Assembly: GCA_009829735.1 (NCBI GenBank)
Contig: CM020620.1
Coordinates: forward strand, 7,394,545 to 7,458,544
Length of the DNA stretch: 64,000 nucleotides
Reading direction: 5' to 3'
DNA from: Pyropia yezoensis
Taxonomy: Eukaryota > Rhodophyta > Bangiophyceae > Bangiales > Bangiaceae
Shown: positions 1-8,751 of the stretch, in pieces
Numbering within the stretch: position 1 is the first letter of the stretch
Layout: each line of letters starts with the position of its first letter
Notes under the pieces: generated by a model
Database searches by the model: none
Seen by the model: the letters and a program-made list of their open reading frames with translations, nothing else
What the model was told of the DNA's origin: nothing
Made by a program: the position numbers and the translations under genes

Positions 1-20
1 GTCCTGACCAGGCCCGAGCT

Positions 21-668
21 ATGGGCCGTGCCAAGAAGAATGCACTTCATTCTTTTGGGCACAGAGCGGAGTGGGATGGAACTCCCCCCCTCCGTGTCTT
101 TGAGTTCCTACGTCGTTTCACAAAAGCCTGTGACGACAATGCCATAAGTGAAGGCATGGCTTTTTACATGCTACAGGAGTTTACGAAGGGAGACCTGCGG
201 ACAGAACTTATGTCCGTCATGCCCAGCTCCTCAAGTGGAGGCGCTGGGGAGGTGACGTCCTATTTGGAGCTCGTCAACTGGTTGTTGAGAGCCATGGTTG
301 ATGAGGCAGCGTTGGCTTCTCAAGTCGAGGAGTTTACGCAAGCCCATCAGGAAGAGGCGGAGGACGAGTTGTCCTTTGCGGAGCGAGTCCGTAAGCTCAA
401 CAATCTTTGTGGGTTTCTTCATCCACAAGCTGTGGTAAAGAGTCGGTTTGTGGAGGGACTCCATTGGTCAGTCCGGATGGAGACCCGGGAGCATAACACT
501 GCCCGGGCGACCCTGGCCGAGTTGGCTAGGTTCGCCTACCGCAGAGGTGAGGCCTACCGCAAGTTGCGGGAGGAACAACGCCAGGAGCGTCAGGCCGAGT
601 TGGCCAAGGAACGTGAGGAGGCGCGCCAGGCCAGAGAGTTGAGAGAGGCACGCCGAATCCGCAAGTAA
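21..668 (+). CDS. Element A gag-like capsid region
   Basis: Gag-type region, only partly in the window (B shows more sequence upstream). The protein has a helical capsid-like stretch with 'FLRRFTKACDDNAIS' and 'FTKGDLRTEL', then a strongly charged Arg/Glu/Gln-rich tail that looks like a coiled coil. This layout (capsid, basic tail, then zinc knuckle) is usual for Ty3/gypsy gag. It would build the virus-like particle in the cytoplasm. Element B carries the same protein on the minus strand at 27,470-29,080. The assignment rests on position and layout, not on a catalytic motif. Confidence 0.75.
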   Translation: MGRAKKNALHSFGHRAEWDGTPPLRVFEFLRRFTKACDDNAISEGMAFYMLQEFTKGDLRTELMSVMPSSSSGGAGEVTSYLELVNWLLRAMVDEAALASQVEEFTQAHQEEAEDELSFAERVRKLNNLCGFLHPQAVVKSRFVEGLHWSVRMETREHNTARATLAELARFAYRRGEAYRKLREEQRQERQAELAKEREEARQARELREARRIRK

Positions 669-671
669 AGG

Positions 672-1004
672 GTGGTAGCTGCCGTGGGAACTTCCCAGGG
701 TATCCCTTCGTCTTCCCCAGTTGGGAAGACCCCTCCCGGACCGGACCATCGGTGTTGGAACTGCAACTCCGATGGTCACTGGGCATATGATTGCCCCAAG
801 TTGAGTAAACGCATCCAACAACTTGTTAGGAATGCGAGTAAGAAGTCGGCTACGAGCGAAGTACGTTCACGCCGCGAGGGTGGGTCTCGACCGGTCGTCG
901 CGGTCGCCACACCCTCGGCGGAGGAGGCGGACACGTCGTCCTCGGACTCGTCGTCTTCCTCCCCGCCCTCAGATTCGGACGCCAAGTCGGCGGGAAACGA
1001 ATGA
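672..1004 (+). CDS. Element A nucleocapsid zinc knuckle
   Basis: Short region with one retroviral CCHC knuckle, 'CWNCNSDGHWAYDC' (C-x2-C-x4-H-x4-C), followed by a basic stretch and a Ser/Asp-rich tail. Zinc knuckles of this kind bind the genomic RNA during packaging and reverse transcription. It sits directly between the gag-like region and the protease, as expected. Element B keeps the same knuckle near 27,340-27,390 on the minus strand. Confidence 0.8.
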   Translation: MVAAVGTSQGIPSSSPVGKTPPGPDHRCWNCNSDGHWAYDCPKLSKRIQQLVRNASKKSATSEVRSRREGGSRPVVAVATPSAEEADTSSSDSSSSSPPSDSDAKSAGNE

Positions 1005-2038
1005 CCGTTGGAGCTGGCCGTCCGAAGCTCACAACGGCAGCCTCGGCCAAGTGGGCCAGGAGGACGAACCAACCGTGCCGGATACTGCGGCGACCTAAGG
1101 GAGTCCGCCCACCTCGGGTAGGACTCCCCAAGAACGTGAACCCACGTCGGGTCATCGCGGTGCTGACGGGTGAGAACTTCCAGGTGGCTGGACGGGTGCA
1201 ACTTGCCCCCGGCCGCGCCTGTTGTGCCCGTATCGTGCTTGATACCGGGTCAGGAGCCTCCTTGATACGCAAGTCGCTATTACCAAAGGAGGTGAAGCTC
1301 CAACGCTGGAGGTCCAAGGCTGACCATATGATTGACATCAATGGTGGGGTACTTCCCATCGTTGGTGCCGTGACCCTACCAACTAGGTTGGGGACCCATG
1401 AGGTCGACGTGACCTATGGTGTAGTTGAGAATATATCGGTACCCCTGCTTCTGGGTACCCCTTATGTCGTAACACAAGTGCCTTTGATCCGTGGCCCCGA
1501 GTACTGGGTCAAGTTGATGAATGGGGAGACTATCCCCATCCTTGGTAAGGGAAAGTCTGTGGCTCCTGTGACAGTCTCACAGTCGAAGCCTGTTTGCTCT
1601 GTGAGGGAAGGGTTTACTGCTACCCTGCGTTTAGCCCGCAAAGTCACGTTGCCCCCCAACTCGGTGGCGCACGTTGACGTTGTAACTGATTTTTCGGGGA
1701 ACGGGTTGGTGCACCCTAACCCCCGTCTTGCTCGCAAGCACCAAGTGCATGTTGCCCTTGGCACGATGGACTCCAAAGCCGGAGTCCCGTGGAGGATCCA
1801 GGTGACGAACCTGAGTCCGACGCCCAAGTACTTCAAGTCGGGAGCCAAGTTCGGCTATATCGACCAACATGAGGGACCGGTAGTAGCGGTCACCCTCAAC
1901 GCGGGCGCAAGTAGCGACCCGAAGTCCGGAAAGGAGAAGCATCAAGCCAAGTCGGCCACCTCTCCTCGGCCCCATGTGAACATGGAGGGTGTTCCCCCCA
2001 GGTTGAGGGTTCAAGTTGAACGCCTCTTGGACCAATAA
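1001..2038 (+). CDS. Element A aspartic protease region
   Basis: Retropepsin-like region. The active-site motif is visible as 'VLDTGSGASLIR' about 80 residues in, with a flap-like segment and a second hydrophobic 'LLLGTPYVV' stretch after it, as in Ty3/gypsy proteases. The protease would cut the gag-pol precursor in the particle. The C-terminal third is extra sequence linking to reverse transcriptase. The reading frames of this and neighbouring parts differ; Ty3 elements are known to use programmed frameshifting between gag and pol. Confidence 0.85.
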   Translation: MTVGAGRPKLTTAASAKWARRTNQPCRILRRPKGVRPPRVGLPKNVNPRRVIAVLTGENFQVAGRVQLAPGRACCARIVLDTGSGASLIRKSLLPKEVKLQRWRSKADHMIDINGGVLPIVGAVTLPTRLGTHEVDVTYGVVENISVPLLLGTPYVVTQVPLIRGPEYWVKLMNGETIPILGKGKSVAPVTVSQSKPVCSVREGFTATLRLARKVTLPPNSVAHVDVVTDFSGNGLVHPNPRLARKHQVHVALGTMDSKAGVPWRIQVTNLSPTPKYFKSGAKFGYIDQHEGPVVAVTLNAGASSDPKSGKEKHQAKSATSPRPHVNMEGVPPRLRVQVERLLDQ

Positions 2039-2044
2039 CACGAG

Positions 2045-4984
2045 TTGTGGGATGGTCAATTGGGACTCATGAGAGCTACCCAACACCGGATCGAGTTGAA
2101 GCCCGGTGCACCCCCTATACGCCAACAACCGTATAGGGGAGGACCCCGTTCAAGGGCCCTCGTTAAGGAGCAAGTTGCTCGCATGGAGGCCCTCGATGTG
2201 ATCGAGGCCAGCAACGCCGAGTGGGCGAGTCCGGTGGTTATAGTCCCCAAAGTTGATGGGACCCCACGGTTTTGTATCGACTACCGTAAGCTCAACGAGA
2301 GCACGGTGAAGGACAGTTATCCCCTTTCTAGGATGGATGACTGTCTGGACTCTCTGGGGGAGGCGAACGTGTTCTCTACCCTGGACTGTAACGCGGGGTA
2401 CTGGCAAATTCCCATTGCCCCGGAGGACAGGCATAGAACTACCTTTACCTGTCACTGTGGTACCTACCAGTGCAAGCGCCTACCGTTTGGTCTGTGTAAC
2501 GCGCCGGCAACTTTCCAGCGCGCTATGGACATGATTCTGGCCGGAGTACGGTGGCAGATCTGTCTTGTGTACCTAGACGACATCATTGTGTTCTCCCGAA
2601 GTCCGGAGGAACACATTGGCCATCTTGGCCAGGTGTTCAAGCTACTTGCAGACGCCGGTGTGTCACTGAAGGCGAGTAAGTGCCACCTCTTCACTCAAGA
2701 GGTGGAGTACTTGGGACATGTTGTCCGTCCGGGGCGTCTCAGTGTTTACGAGAAGAACTTGAGGGCCATACGTAAGGCTCAGTACCCCCGGACCCAGACC
2801 CAGATGAGGAGCTTCCTCGGGATGTGTAACGTGTACCGACGTTTCACTAAGGGCTTCGCCAAGGTGGCGAAGCCGTTGAATGAGCTAGTGAGCTCAACGC
2901 TACCGAAGAACCTGCCTCCCCCAAGTCGGGTGGAGCAGGAATCCTTTGAGGCTCTTCGGGACCTTCTGCTGAAGCCCCCCATCTTGGCAATTCCCAGGTT
3001 GGAAGGCCACTACACCCTGGATGTGGACGCTAGGTACGACCGAATTGGTTGTGTGTTGCTTCAGCAGCAGCCGGACAAGGAGTACTTGCCGGTGGGATTC
3101 TTCAGTAAGGGGCTGAACTCGGCCGAGAAGAACTACGGAGTCACCGAGTTGGAAGGACTCGCAGTGGTATGGGCGGTGACGTCACTTCGTCACTATCTAG
3201 AGGGTGAGAAGTTCCTCATCCGCTGTGACCACCGCGCGTTGCAGTTTATCTTCAAGACGGACTGTACGAACACTCGTCTCAACCGGTGGAGGGTGCGACT
3301 GGCACCCTTCAACTTTGACATTGAGTACCGACCTGGCAGGCAACATGCCCTTGCCGATGGCCTCTCTCGGGTACCCACCGAGGGGCTGGACACTAACCCA
3401 GTCGATGAGGACATCCCCATCGTGGGGGTAGTCACGCGCTCGGGTCAGGCGTTGAACCCCGAGGCGCCAGGGAACAAGAAGTACTTGCCCCTGTCCCTGG
3501 ACGAGGTGGTGAAGGCCCAGGCCGAGGATCCCTTCTGCAAGTCGCAGAGGGATACATTGGATACGGTGGTTGAGACGCGCTTCTTTCTGGGAGATGATGG
3601 CCTCCTCATGAGGAGGGGGGTATTCCAGGGGACTGAACAACTTGTCGTCCCCGCATCCCTCAAGGACAGTATCCTTGAGAGGGAGCACAACGCTCCCACG
3701 GGTGGACACCTGGGGTCTAGTAAACTGTACCAGACCCTGAGGACCAGGTACTACTGGCCGTCCATGGTGGTGGACATCTACAGTTGGGTGGCTGCCTGCA
3801 CAAGTTGTGCACAGAACCGTGTGATGGAACGGCGGCCTAGTACGGCTATGCTATTGTTCCCGGCCAAGGAGCCCTTCGCCGCGTTGGCGGTGGACATCCT
3901 TGGGCCACTGCCAGTGACCGAGGAGGGCAACCAGTACCTCCTGGTCATCTGTGACCGCTTCACGAAACTTACGCGAGCGATCCCACTGGCAGAGATCACG
4001 GCCATGTCGGTCGTGTCAGCCTTCCTAGATCACTGGGTTGCCGCGTATGGCATCCCGGATAGTACACTATCGGACAATGGACCGCAATTTGCGTCTGTAC
4101 TGTTTCAGGGAGTGCTGGATATGTTGGGGGTTAAGGCAAACTATGCCACCCCCTACCACCCACAAACTAATGGGCAGGTGGAGCGCTTCAACAAAACTAT
4201 TGTTAGGCAGCTGCGCCACTATGTGAGTGAGCACGTGAAGACGTGGGACCAATACATTTCTATCCTTACTACTGCCTACAATTCGCAGGTTCACTCATCT
4301 ACAGGGGAAGTACCCCTCGCTTTTGTGACCCCCCGTCGTGTGCGGTCTATTGCCGTGCGGCGGTCGCTCCCAACTGGGGAGGGTAGTGGCAGTACGCCTA
4401 CTCCTACTGAGAGTAAGGCGGAGTTCGCTGCTAGGCTGGAGCACCTCATCCCTAAAGTCAGGGCTGAGATGGACAAAGCACAAAAGCGCTACAAGCGTAC
4501 CTTTGACAAAAAGGTGCGCAATGCTAAGCATGTCCCCGAGCAGGGTGACTGGGTGCTGGTACACTCGCACACCCCAACTGGGGGTAAGCTGGTATTCCAG
4601 ACGAAGGGACCGTACCAGGTCCTTCGTACTGATGGGCGGCGCTTCACCATCGAAAGTGACGATGGGGTCCGCACAGTGAACGGACAGGACGTGGTCAAAG
4701 TTGCACCACCGCCTGCAGGCGACCCAGCTTGGGCACGTGCGTTGGAGTCGTGGCGCCTCCCCTCACTGCCTGCGGCCAAACAGGGCCCGCAGGAGTACGT
4801 GTTCGATAAGTTCATCGACCACGGATGGGATGAAGACACTGACCGCCTCATGTTGAGGGTGCGTTGGTTTGGCTACAAAGCCAAGGATGATACGTGGGAG
4901 TATGTGGAGGACCTTCCCGCTGAGAAGGTCCGGGCGTACTGTGCCCGGAATGAGATAGACCCTAACAGCCCTCCCTCAACGTGA
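2045..4984 (+). CDS. Element A pol: reverse transcriptase, RNase H, integrase, chromodomain
   Basis: Long open frame of about 979 residues. Reverse transcriptase is at roughly residues 20-230, with '[10 protein letters not shown]' and the catalytic 'YLDDIIVFS'. RNase H follows at about 320-450 ('LDVDARYDRIGCVLL', 'FLIRCDHRALQFI', 'ADGLSR'). Integrase has an HHCC zinc domain (H..H...'CTSC') near 555-600 and a core with 'DILGPLP', 'SDNGPQFAS' and 'HPQTNGQVERFNK'. The last about 60 residues are chromodomain-like ('YVFDKFIDHGW', 'RVRWFGYKAKDDTWEYVEDL'), which places the element among chromoviruses, whose chromodomain steers insertion to certain chromatin. The frame ends about 110 bp before the stop of the convergent antisense ORF. 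Confidence 0.95.
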   Translation: MWDGQLGLMRATQHRIELKPGAPPIRQQPYRGGPRSRALVKEQVARMEALDVIEASNAEWASPVVIVPKVDGTPRFCIDYRKLNESTVKDSYPLSRMDDCLDSLGEANVFSTLDCNAGYWQIPIAPEDRHRTTFTCHCGTYQCKRLPFGLCNAPATFQRAMDMILAGVRWQICLVYLDDIIVFSRSPEEHIGHLGQVFKLLADAGVSLKASKCHLFTQEVEYLGHVVRPGRLSVYEKNLRAIRKAQYPRTQTQMRSFLGMCNVYRRFTKGFAKVAKPLNELVSSTLPKNLPPPSRVEQESFEALRDLLLKPPILAIPRLEGHYTLDVDARYDRIGCVLLQQQPDKEYLPVGFFSKGLNSAEKNYGVTELEGLAVVWAVTSLRHYLEGEKFLIRCDHRALQFIFKTDCTNTRLNRWRVRLAPFNFDIEYRPGRQHALADGLSRVPTEGLDTNPVDEDIPIVGVVTRSGQALNPEAPGNKKYLPLSLDEVVKAQAEDPFCKSQRDTLDTVVETRFFLGDDGLLMRRGVFQGTEQLVVPASLKDSILEREHNAPTGGHLGSSKLYQTLRTRYYWPSMVVDIYSWVAACTSCAQNRVMERRPSTAMLLFPAKEPFAALAVDILGPLPVTEEGNQYLLVICDRFTKLTRAIPLAEITAMSVVSAFLDHWVAAYGIPDSTLSDNGPQFASVLFQGVLDMLGVKANYATPYHPQTNGQVERFNKTIVRQLRHYVSEHVKTWDQYISILTTAYNSQVHSSTGEVPLAFVTPRRVRSIAVRRSLPTGEGSGSTPTPTESKAEFAARLEHLIPKVRAEMDKAQKRYKRTFDKKVRNAKHVPEQGDWVLVHSHTPTGGKLVFQTKGPYQVLRTDGRRFTIESDDGVRTVNGQDVVKVAPPPAGDPAWARALESWRLPSLPAAKQGPQEYVFDKFIDHGWDEDTDRLMLRVRWFGYKAKDDTWEYVEDLPAEKVRAYCARNEIDPNSPPST

Positions 4985-5095
4985 GGGAAGGCCGAGTAAC
5001 AGTGCCAAGAGAGTGCTTCAAGTCGAAGTGGTACGCAGAGTGGCTTTTAACTACAGCCCTAACCCTCACACTCTCACAACAAAGGCAGCTGCCAA

Positions 5096-7210
5096 CTAGG
5101 CACGCATGCTAGACTCTCCCACTCCACGGCCCTCGCCCTCACGTGGAGGCGAGCGGCGAGACCCACGCCGATAACGGTCTCCACTTGTTGGAGGGGGCGG
5201 CGGCTCCAAGTCGGAACCGTCGCGCCCCTCACGGTCGCGCAAGTGGCGCCGACCGTGGCTCCTCTTCTGCTTAGTCTTGCGCGCAAGTTTGCGACGCAGA
5301 CGCTGGACAGACTCCGTCTCCGACGGGGTAGAGGACTCCGAGAAGGAGTAAGACAACTCGTCTTCCGACACGGAGGGAGAGCGCCGAGAGTGTCGGCGAC
5401 GACGGCGAGGAGGCGAGTATGCCCGGCTCGCGCGATGTTTGCCACGCCCAAGTGGGGCTGGCTGGGGCATAATAGCCCCAATACGAGCCAACTCGGCTGT
5501 CATAACTTCCGCCACCGACTCGCAACTCGCGGTCGCTACTGCAGTACGAACGCGCTCCTCAAGTTGAGGAGTCTCGGAACTCTGTAGGGTTGCGGTCGAC
5601 GCGGCCAACCAGGAAATGGTGCGCACCAACGTGGTGATCATCATCTCTGAGGTTAGAGGCGTGGGCGGCAACACCAACTTGGGGTATACCGTCAGGAGGG
5701 TGGCCCCCAAGTTGGGGGACACCTGGGTGGAAGACTCCACGGCCACGCTGATCGGGATGTTCCCGTGAGGTTGGAAAGGAACCGGAGGAAGCGGAGGGGC
5801 CCGCCGAGGTGGCGGTACCCGGGTGTAACTGCGACCCCGACTTGGGGCTCCCGCAGTGGGTTGAGTCATGTGGTCATCATAGGACGGCACGGCCATAACT
5901 ATGGGCTTGTCCGGGGGTGGCGCAGTGTGGCGATCCACCCCCGGGGCATACGGGTAGTCCCCGATGCCCAACCCCTCTCGTAGGACCACACGGCCGTCGT
6001 GAAGTTCACGAGCGACCCACACGAACTGGCGAAGTGCGCCATCGTCCTTGGGCCCACGAGTGGGGCGGCGCAACTTGTGCTCAATGCTCTCCCACTCGAT
6101 AAACTTATGGAGCCGGAGCATCTCCTCAAGTAGAGTGAGTTGTCCTGATGAGCACCCCTCAGCAACTAGCTGAGGGGTGAGCTGTTCCAAACCCTGGATG
6201 AGCCGGAGGGGGAGATGCCAGAGCATCCCCCGCCGCTGAACACAGGACACCCAGGTCGACATGACCTCGAGGAGCCACTGGGTGGCCAACATGGCCCACA
6301 CCAGGTGATCAGGGGCAGCCGTCAACATGACGGAGCCGAAGTGGTCAAGCAACCGGGGCAACAACGCCGGGAACCCGTAGGGGACCTCAACTTGAGGCCA
6401 CCACTCGGGCTTCTTCGGATAGTACTGCTCCTTACTGGCAGCAGACTGTTGAGGAAACTCAAGTTGAGCCGAGGTCACCAAGTAGGGACCTCGCCGGAAG
6501 TCTTTCTCCATCCGCACATCAAAGTGATGAGTGTGCGGATCGGCCTCGTGGAGGTACGGTGGGCGAGTTGCCACAGCGTCCCACGTGAAGTTCGGCAAGT
6601 CGCCGGGACCCGGGATAGTTCCCCCGCGGTCCACCATGGCCTTGGCACGTTGGACGTCTTCAACCTCCTCGTCGTCCAGGAAGGCAAACTGGTCCGTCCT
6701 GAAGCCGGCCGGGAACCCGACCCTACGGGGATACTTCTCCCGTAGGCGGTCCCATACCCGGCGCATCGCTGCGCCAAGTCGGCCACAGCGAAGAACAGTC
6801 AACCCCTCCTCATAAAGAGGCCAAGAGGGGTAAAACCACCGCCCCAAGGCCTCACGCGGGACAACTTGTCCCGCCTCCGGGAGAGATCCCGCCGTCAACC
6901 CAAAGCCGGGTGACGCGGGAGTCCCATCCCCCGGAGCAATCGCGGAGCCCCCGCCGGAAGTCCCGGCGGGTGCTGCACCGTAGGAGGTGTCCTCCATGCG
7001 CTCGTCAAGAGAATCCGTCTCCACTCCCGGAGTCGCCATGACTCTCCCCAAGTTGGGGAGAGACGCTCTGGCTATCGCAGCACGAGACCCGCCTCGAGTT
7101 GAGGGGGACTCGGATCGTGGGTATACGGGTGGCCTCCCCAGCGTGGGGCGGCCCAGTGGAAAGTGAAAGGGAGGTGGTGGTGAAGGTGAAGTGTGAACTG
7201 AAGAAAGCAA
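5096..7210 (-). CDS. Element A antisense ORF, unknown protein with RS-rich tail
   Basis: A 704-residue open frame running against pol, between pol and the 3' LTR. I do not recognise it. The first about 120 residues are Pro/Ser/Gly-rich. A better initiator may be the internal Met at residue 58 ('MATPGVETDSLDER'), since element B begins the same way. A folded-looking core follows at about 130-450, with 'LLDHFGSVMLTAAPDHL' near 290 and 'CVQRRGMLWHLP' near 330. The last about 170 residues are Arg/Ser-rich ('SPPRRRRRHSRRSPS'), like RS domains of splicing proteins. No membrane segment or signal peptide is seen, so it is not an obvious envelope. B keeps a homologue (18,231-20,359), and element C2 has a distant relative in the same place. 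Coding is supported by this conservation; function is unknown. Confidence 0.75.
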   Translation of the reverse strand: MLSSVHTSPSPPPPFHFPLGRPTLGRPPVYPRSESPSTRGGSRAAIARASLPNLGRVMATPGVETDSLDERMEDTSYGAAPAGTSGGGSAIAPGDGTPASPGFGLTAGSLPEAGQVVPREALGRWFYPSWPLYEEGLTVLRCGRLGAAMRRVWDRLREKYPRRVGFPAGFRTDQFAFLDDEEVEDVQRAKAMVDRGGTIPGPGDLPNFTWDAVATRPPYLHEADPHTHHFDVRMEKDFRRGPYLVTSAQLEFPQQSAASKEQYYPKKPEWWPQVEVPYGFPALLPRLLDHFGSVMLTAAPDHLVWAMLATQWLLEVMSTWVSCVQRRGMLWHLPLRLIQGLEQLTPQLVAEGCSSGQLTLLEEMLRLHKFIEWESIEHKLRRPTRGPKDDGALRQFVWVARELHDGRVVLREGLGIGDYPYAPGVDRHTAPPPDKPIVMAVPSYDDHMTQPTAGAPSRGRSYTRVPPPRRAPPLPPVPFQPHGNIPISVAVESSTQVSPNLGATLLTVYPKLVLPPTPLTSEMMITTLVRTISWLAASTATLQSSETPQLEERVRTAVATASCESVAEVMTAELARIGAIMPQPAPLGRGKHRASRAYSPPRRRRRHSRRSPSVSEDELSYSFSESSTPSETESVQRLRRKLARKTKQKRSHGRRHLRDREGRDGSDLEPPPPPTSGDRYRRGSRRSPPREGEGRGVGESSMRA

Positions 7211-7360
7211 GCTGCCGAGTGGGCAAGCTTGAGGGGAGGGGCGGTCAACGTGACCGCCTCCACATCCGCGTTACGTACACGCTGGAGGACAGCAAGTCGC
7301 GCCCCCAACGCCGAGACGTGCGTTTAAGCACCCCCTCACAGGGCCGACCGGGTCGGTCGG

Positions 7361-7377
7361 AACTGAGGAGAGGGGAG
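7361..7377 (+). promoter_or_regulatory. Element A polypurine tract
   Basis: Purine run 'ctgaggagaggggag' ending exactly where the 3' LTR begins. This is the usual primer site for plus-strand DNA synthesis in LTR elements. Element B has the equivalent tract at 18,083-18,099 on the minus strand. Confidence 0.8.
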
Positions 7378-7847
7378 TGTGGCAGTATTGACCCCCAGGT
7401 AGTGGGGCAACACGTGCCATGCAAGGGGCGGCAGGCCACTAGCCTGATCCGTTCCACCCCCTGCATTTGGGTCTATATTCTCTAAGTTTGGGATAGTTAG
7501 CTTAGTAGTAAATCCAACTTGGATTTGAGGGTTTTCTGCATTTATCGTCTTGAATTTTCGTGTGGCCCGGTGGGCAGGTGCTGGGGTGGGAGATTCTGAG
7601 TGGCGAGATTCTGAGTGGACCCTGGGGGGATAAGGGGAGGGACAGCGGGGCTTGGCCCTGCGTCCCCGTCCCGACCAAGAAACTGTTGGACCACACACCA
7701 TCCTCTTGTTTGTCCGTGGGGGGTTTGCCCCACAACAGGGACAGAGTGTGTGCGACTTTTACTTCTTCCGGTTCCCCCCGACACGGGAGGCAGCCCCAGC
7801 ACACCGCCCCAACTTGGGTGCCGTGTGTGCTTGTGGTTTTTGCCACA
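7378..7847 (+). repeat. Element A 3' LTR
   Basis: 470-bp LTR starting TGTGGCAG and ending TTTTTGCCACA, so its ends form a 7-bp inverted repeat (TGTGGCA/TGCCACA). The same LTR occurs twice around element B (17,615-18,082 and 29,197-29,664). It contains the perfect stem-loop AAATCC-AACTT-GGATTT at 7,510-7,526. Confidence 0.93.
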
Positions 7848-8751
7848 CGTGGCGGGCGTGGAACGTTGATTTTCTGGGGGGGGGGGGCGCCAACGGCCCC
7901 GGGAATGCCGATGCACACCAGCCATCGTCGCCGCGTGGCCCGACGATTCGAGGGGGTATAGGGGCGCGTGGCGTGCTGTTTGAGGGGGGGGGGCCGCCAG
8001 CGGCCCCGAAATGGCTGATCCGGCCAGGCGGTCGGAACCGCATGGCGCGTTTCTTGGCAGGGGGGGGCGCGTGGTGTGCTGTTTGAGGGGTGGGGGCGCC
8101 AGCGGCTTCGAAATGGCTGATCCATCCTGGCGGTCAGGGCTGGGCTGCTGTCCCTGTCCCCATCGTCGTCCTAACCACCACTGTCGGCGCGCGCTGCCAG
8201 TCACCACCATCGCCGCGTCTGCCACCGCCATCTCGCCACCGTCGCGGTGTCTACCGCCACCTCGCCGCCGTCGCGGACACGACCGTCGTGGCCGCCACCG
8301 TCGCTGCGACCACCATCGAGGCGGCTACCGGATCCACCGTCGCGGCCACGACCGTCGAGGCCACCACCATCGCGGAGACCGCCGCCGCGGCCGCGTAGCC
8401 GTCGCGGCCACCACCATCGCGGTCACCATCGCGGCCGCAACCATCGCTACCAGCACCATCGCAGGTACAACCGTCGCAGCCACGACCATCTCGGCCGCCA
8501 TCGTCGCGGCCGCCACCGTCGCGGCTACTACCGTCGCCCGTTACCGTCGCGGCCGCGTAGCCGTCGCGGGTGCCACCATCACGGGTGCCACCGTCGCGGC
8601 CGCCACCGTCGCAGCCGCCACCGTTGCGGCCGCCACCGTGGCGGCCGCCACCGTCGTGACTGCTACCGTCGCGGCCACCGCCATCGCGGCGACCGCCGCC
8701 GCGGCCGTAACTGCCAAGGGCATCCTCTGGCATTTTTGAGGGGGACTCGCC
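7848..8751. other. Gene-poor stretch upstream of the Harbinger transposase, left part of element E
   Basis: No convincing gene. The stretch has two G-runs (about 7,875 and 7,985) and ends in a long degenerate minisatellite. It probably includes the left end of Harbinger-like element E or its flank, but I could not find a terminal inverted repeat or a TWA target duplication. Confidence 0.5.
8150..8715. repeat. Degenerate GCCACCGTCGCGGCC minisatellite
   Basis: Tandem, imperfect copies of a roughly 15-18-bp unit built from 'gccgccaccgtcgcggc'. The repeat leaves long open frames on both strands (Ala/Thr/Val-rich one way, His/Arg/Gly-rich another), which are by-products of composition and not evidence of coding. 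It ends about 40 bp before the transposase start. Confidence 0.8.

Larger units (their letters stand above)
1..7847 (+). mobile_element. Element A: Ty3/gypsy chromovirus, left end outside window
   Basis: LTR retrotransposon of the Ty3/gypsy (Metaviridae) type. In order it shows a gag-like region, a CCHC zinc knuckle, an aspartic protease, reverse transcriptase, RNase H, integrase and a C-terminal chromodomain. A long ORF then runs in the opposite direction, followed by a polypurine tract and a 470-bp 3' LTR. The 5' LTR and the start of gag lie before base 1. The body is carried in consecutive open frames and looks largely whole. Element B (17,615-29,664, minus strand) is a second copy of the same family, and the two are very similar, so the family was recently active. 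The bases after the LTR, CGTGG at 7,848-7,852, would be the right target duplication; its partner is outside the window. Confidence 0.93.

Noticed and set aside
5096-7210. Antisense ORF as an envelope gene
   Set aside because: No signal peptide, membrane segment or cysteine pattern, and it lies on the opposite strand to the genome RNA.
8011-8739. Ala/Thr/Val-rich coding gene
   Set aside because: The sequence is a minisatellite open in several frames on both strands, with no domain.
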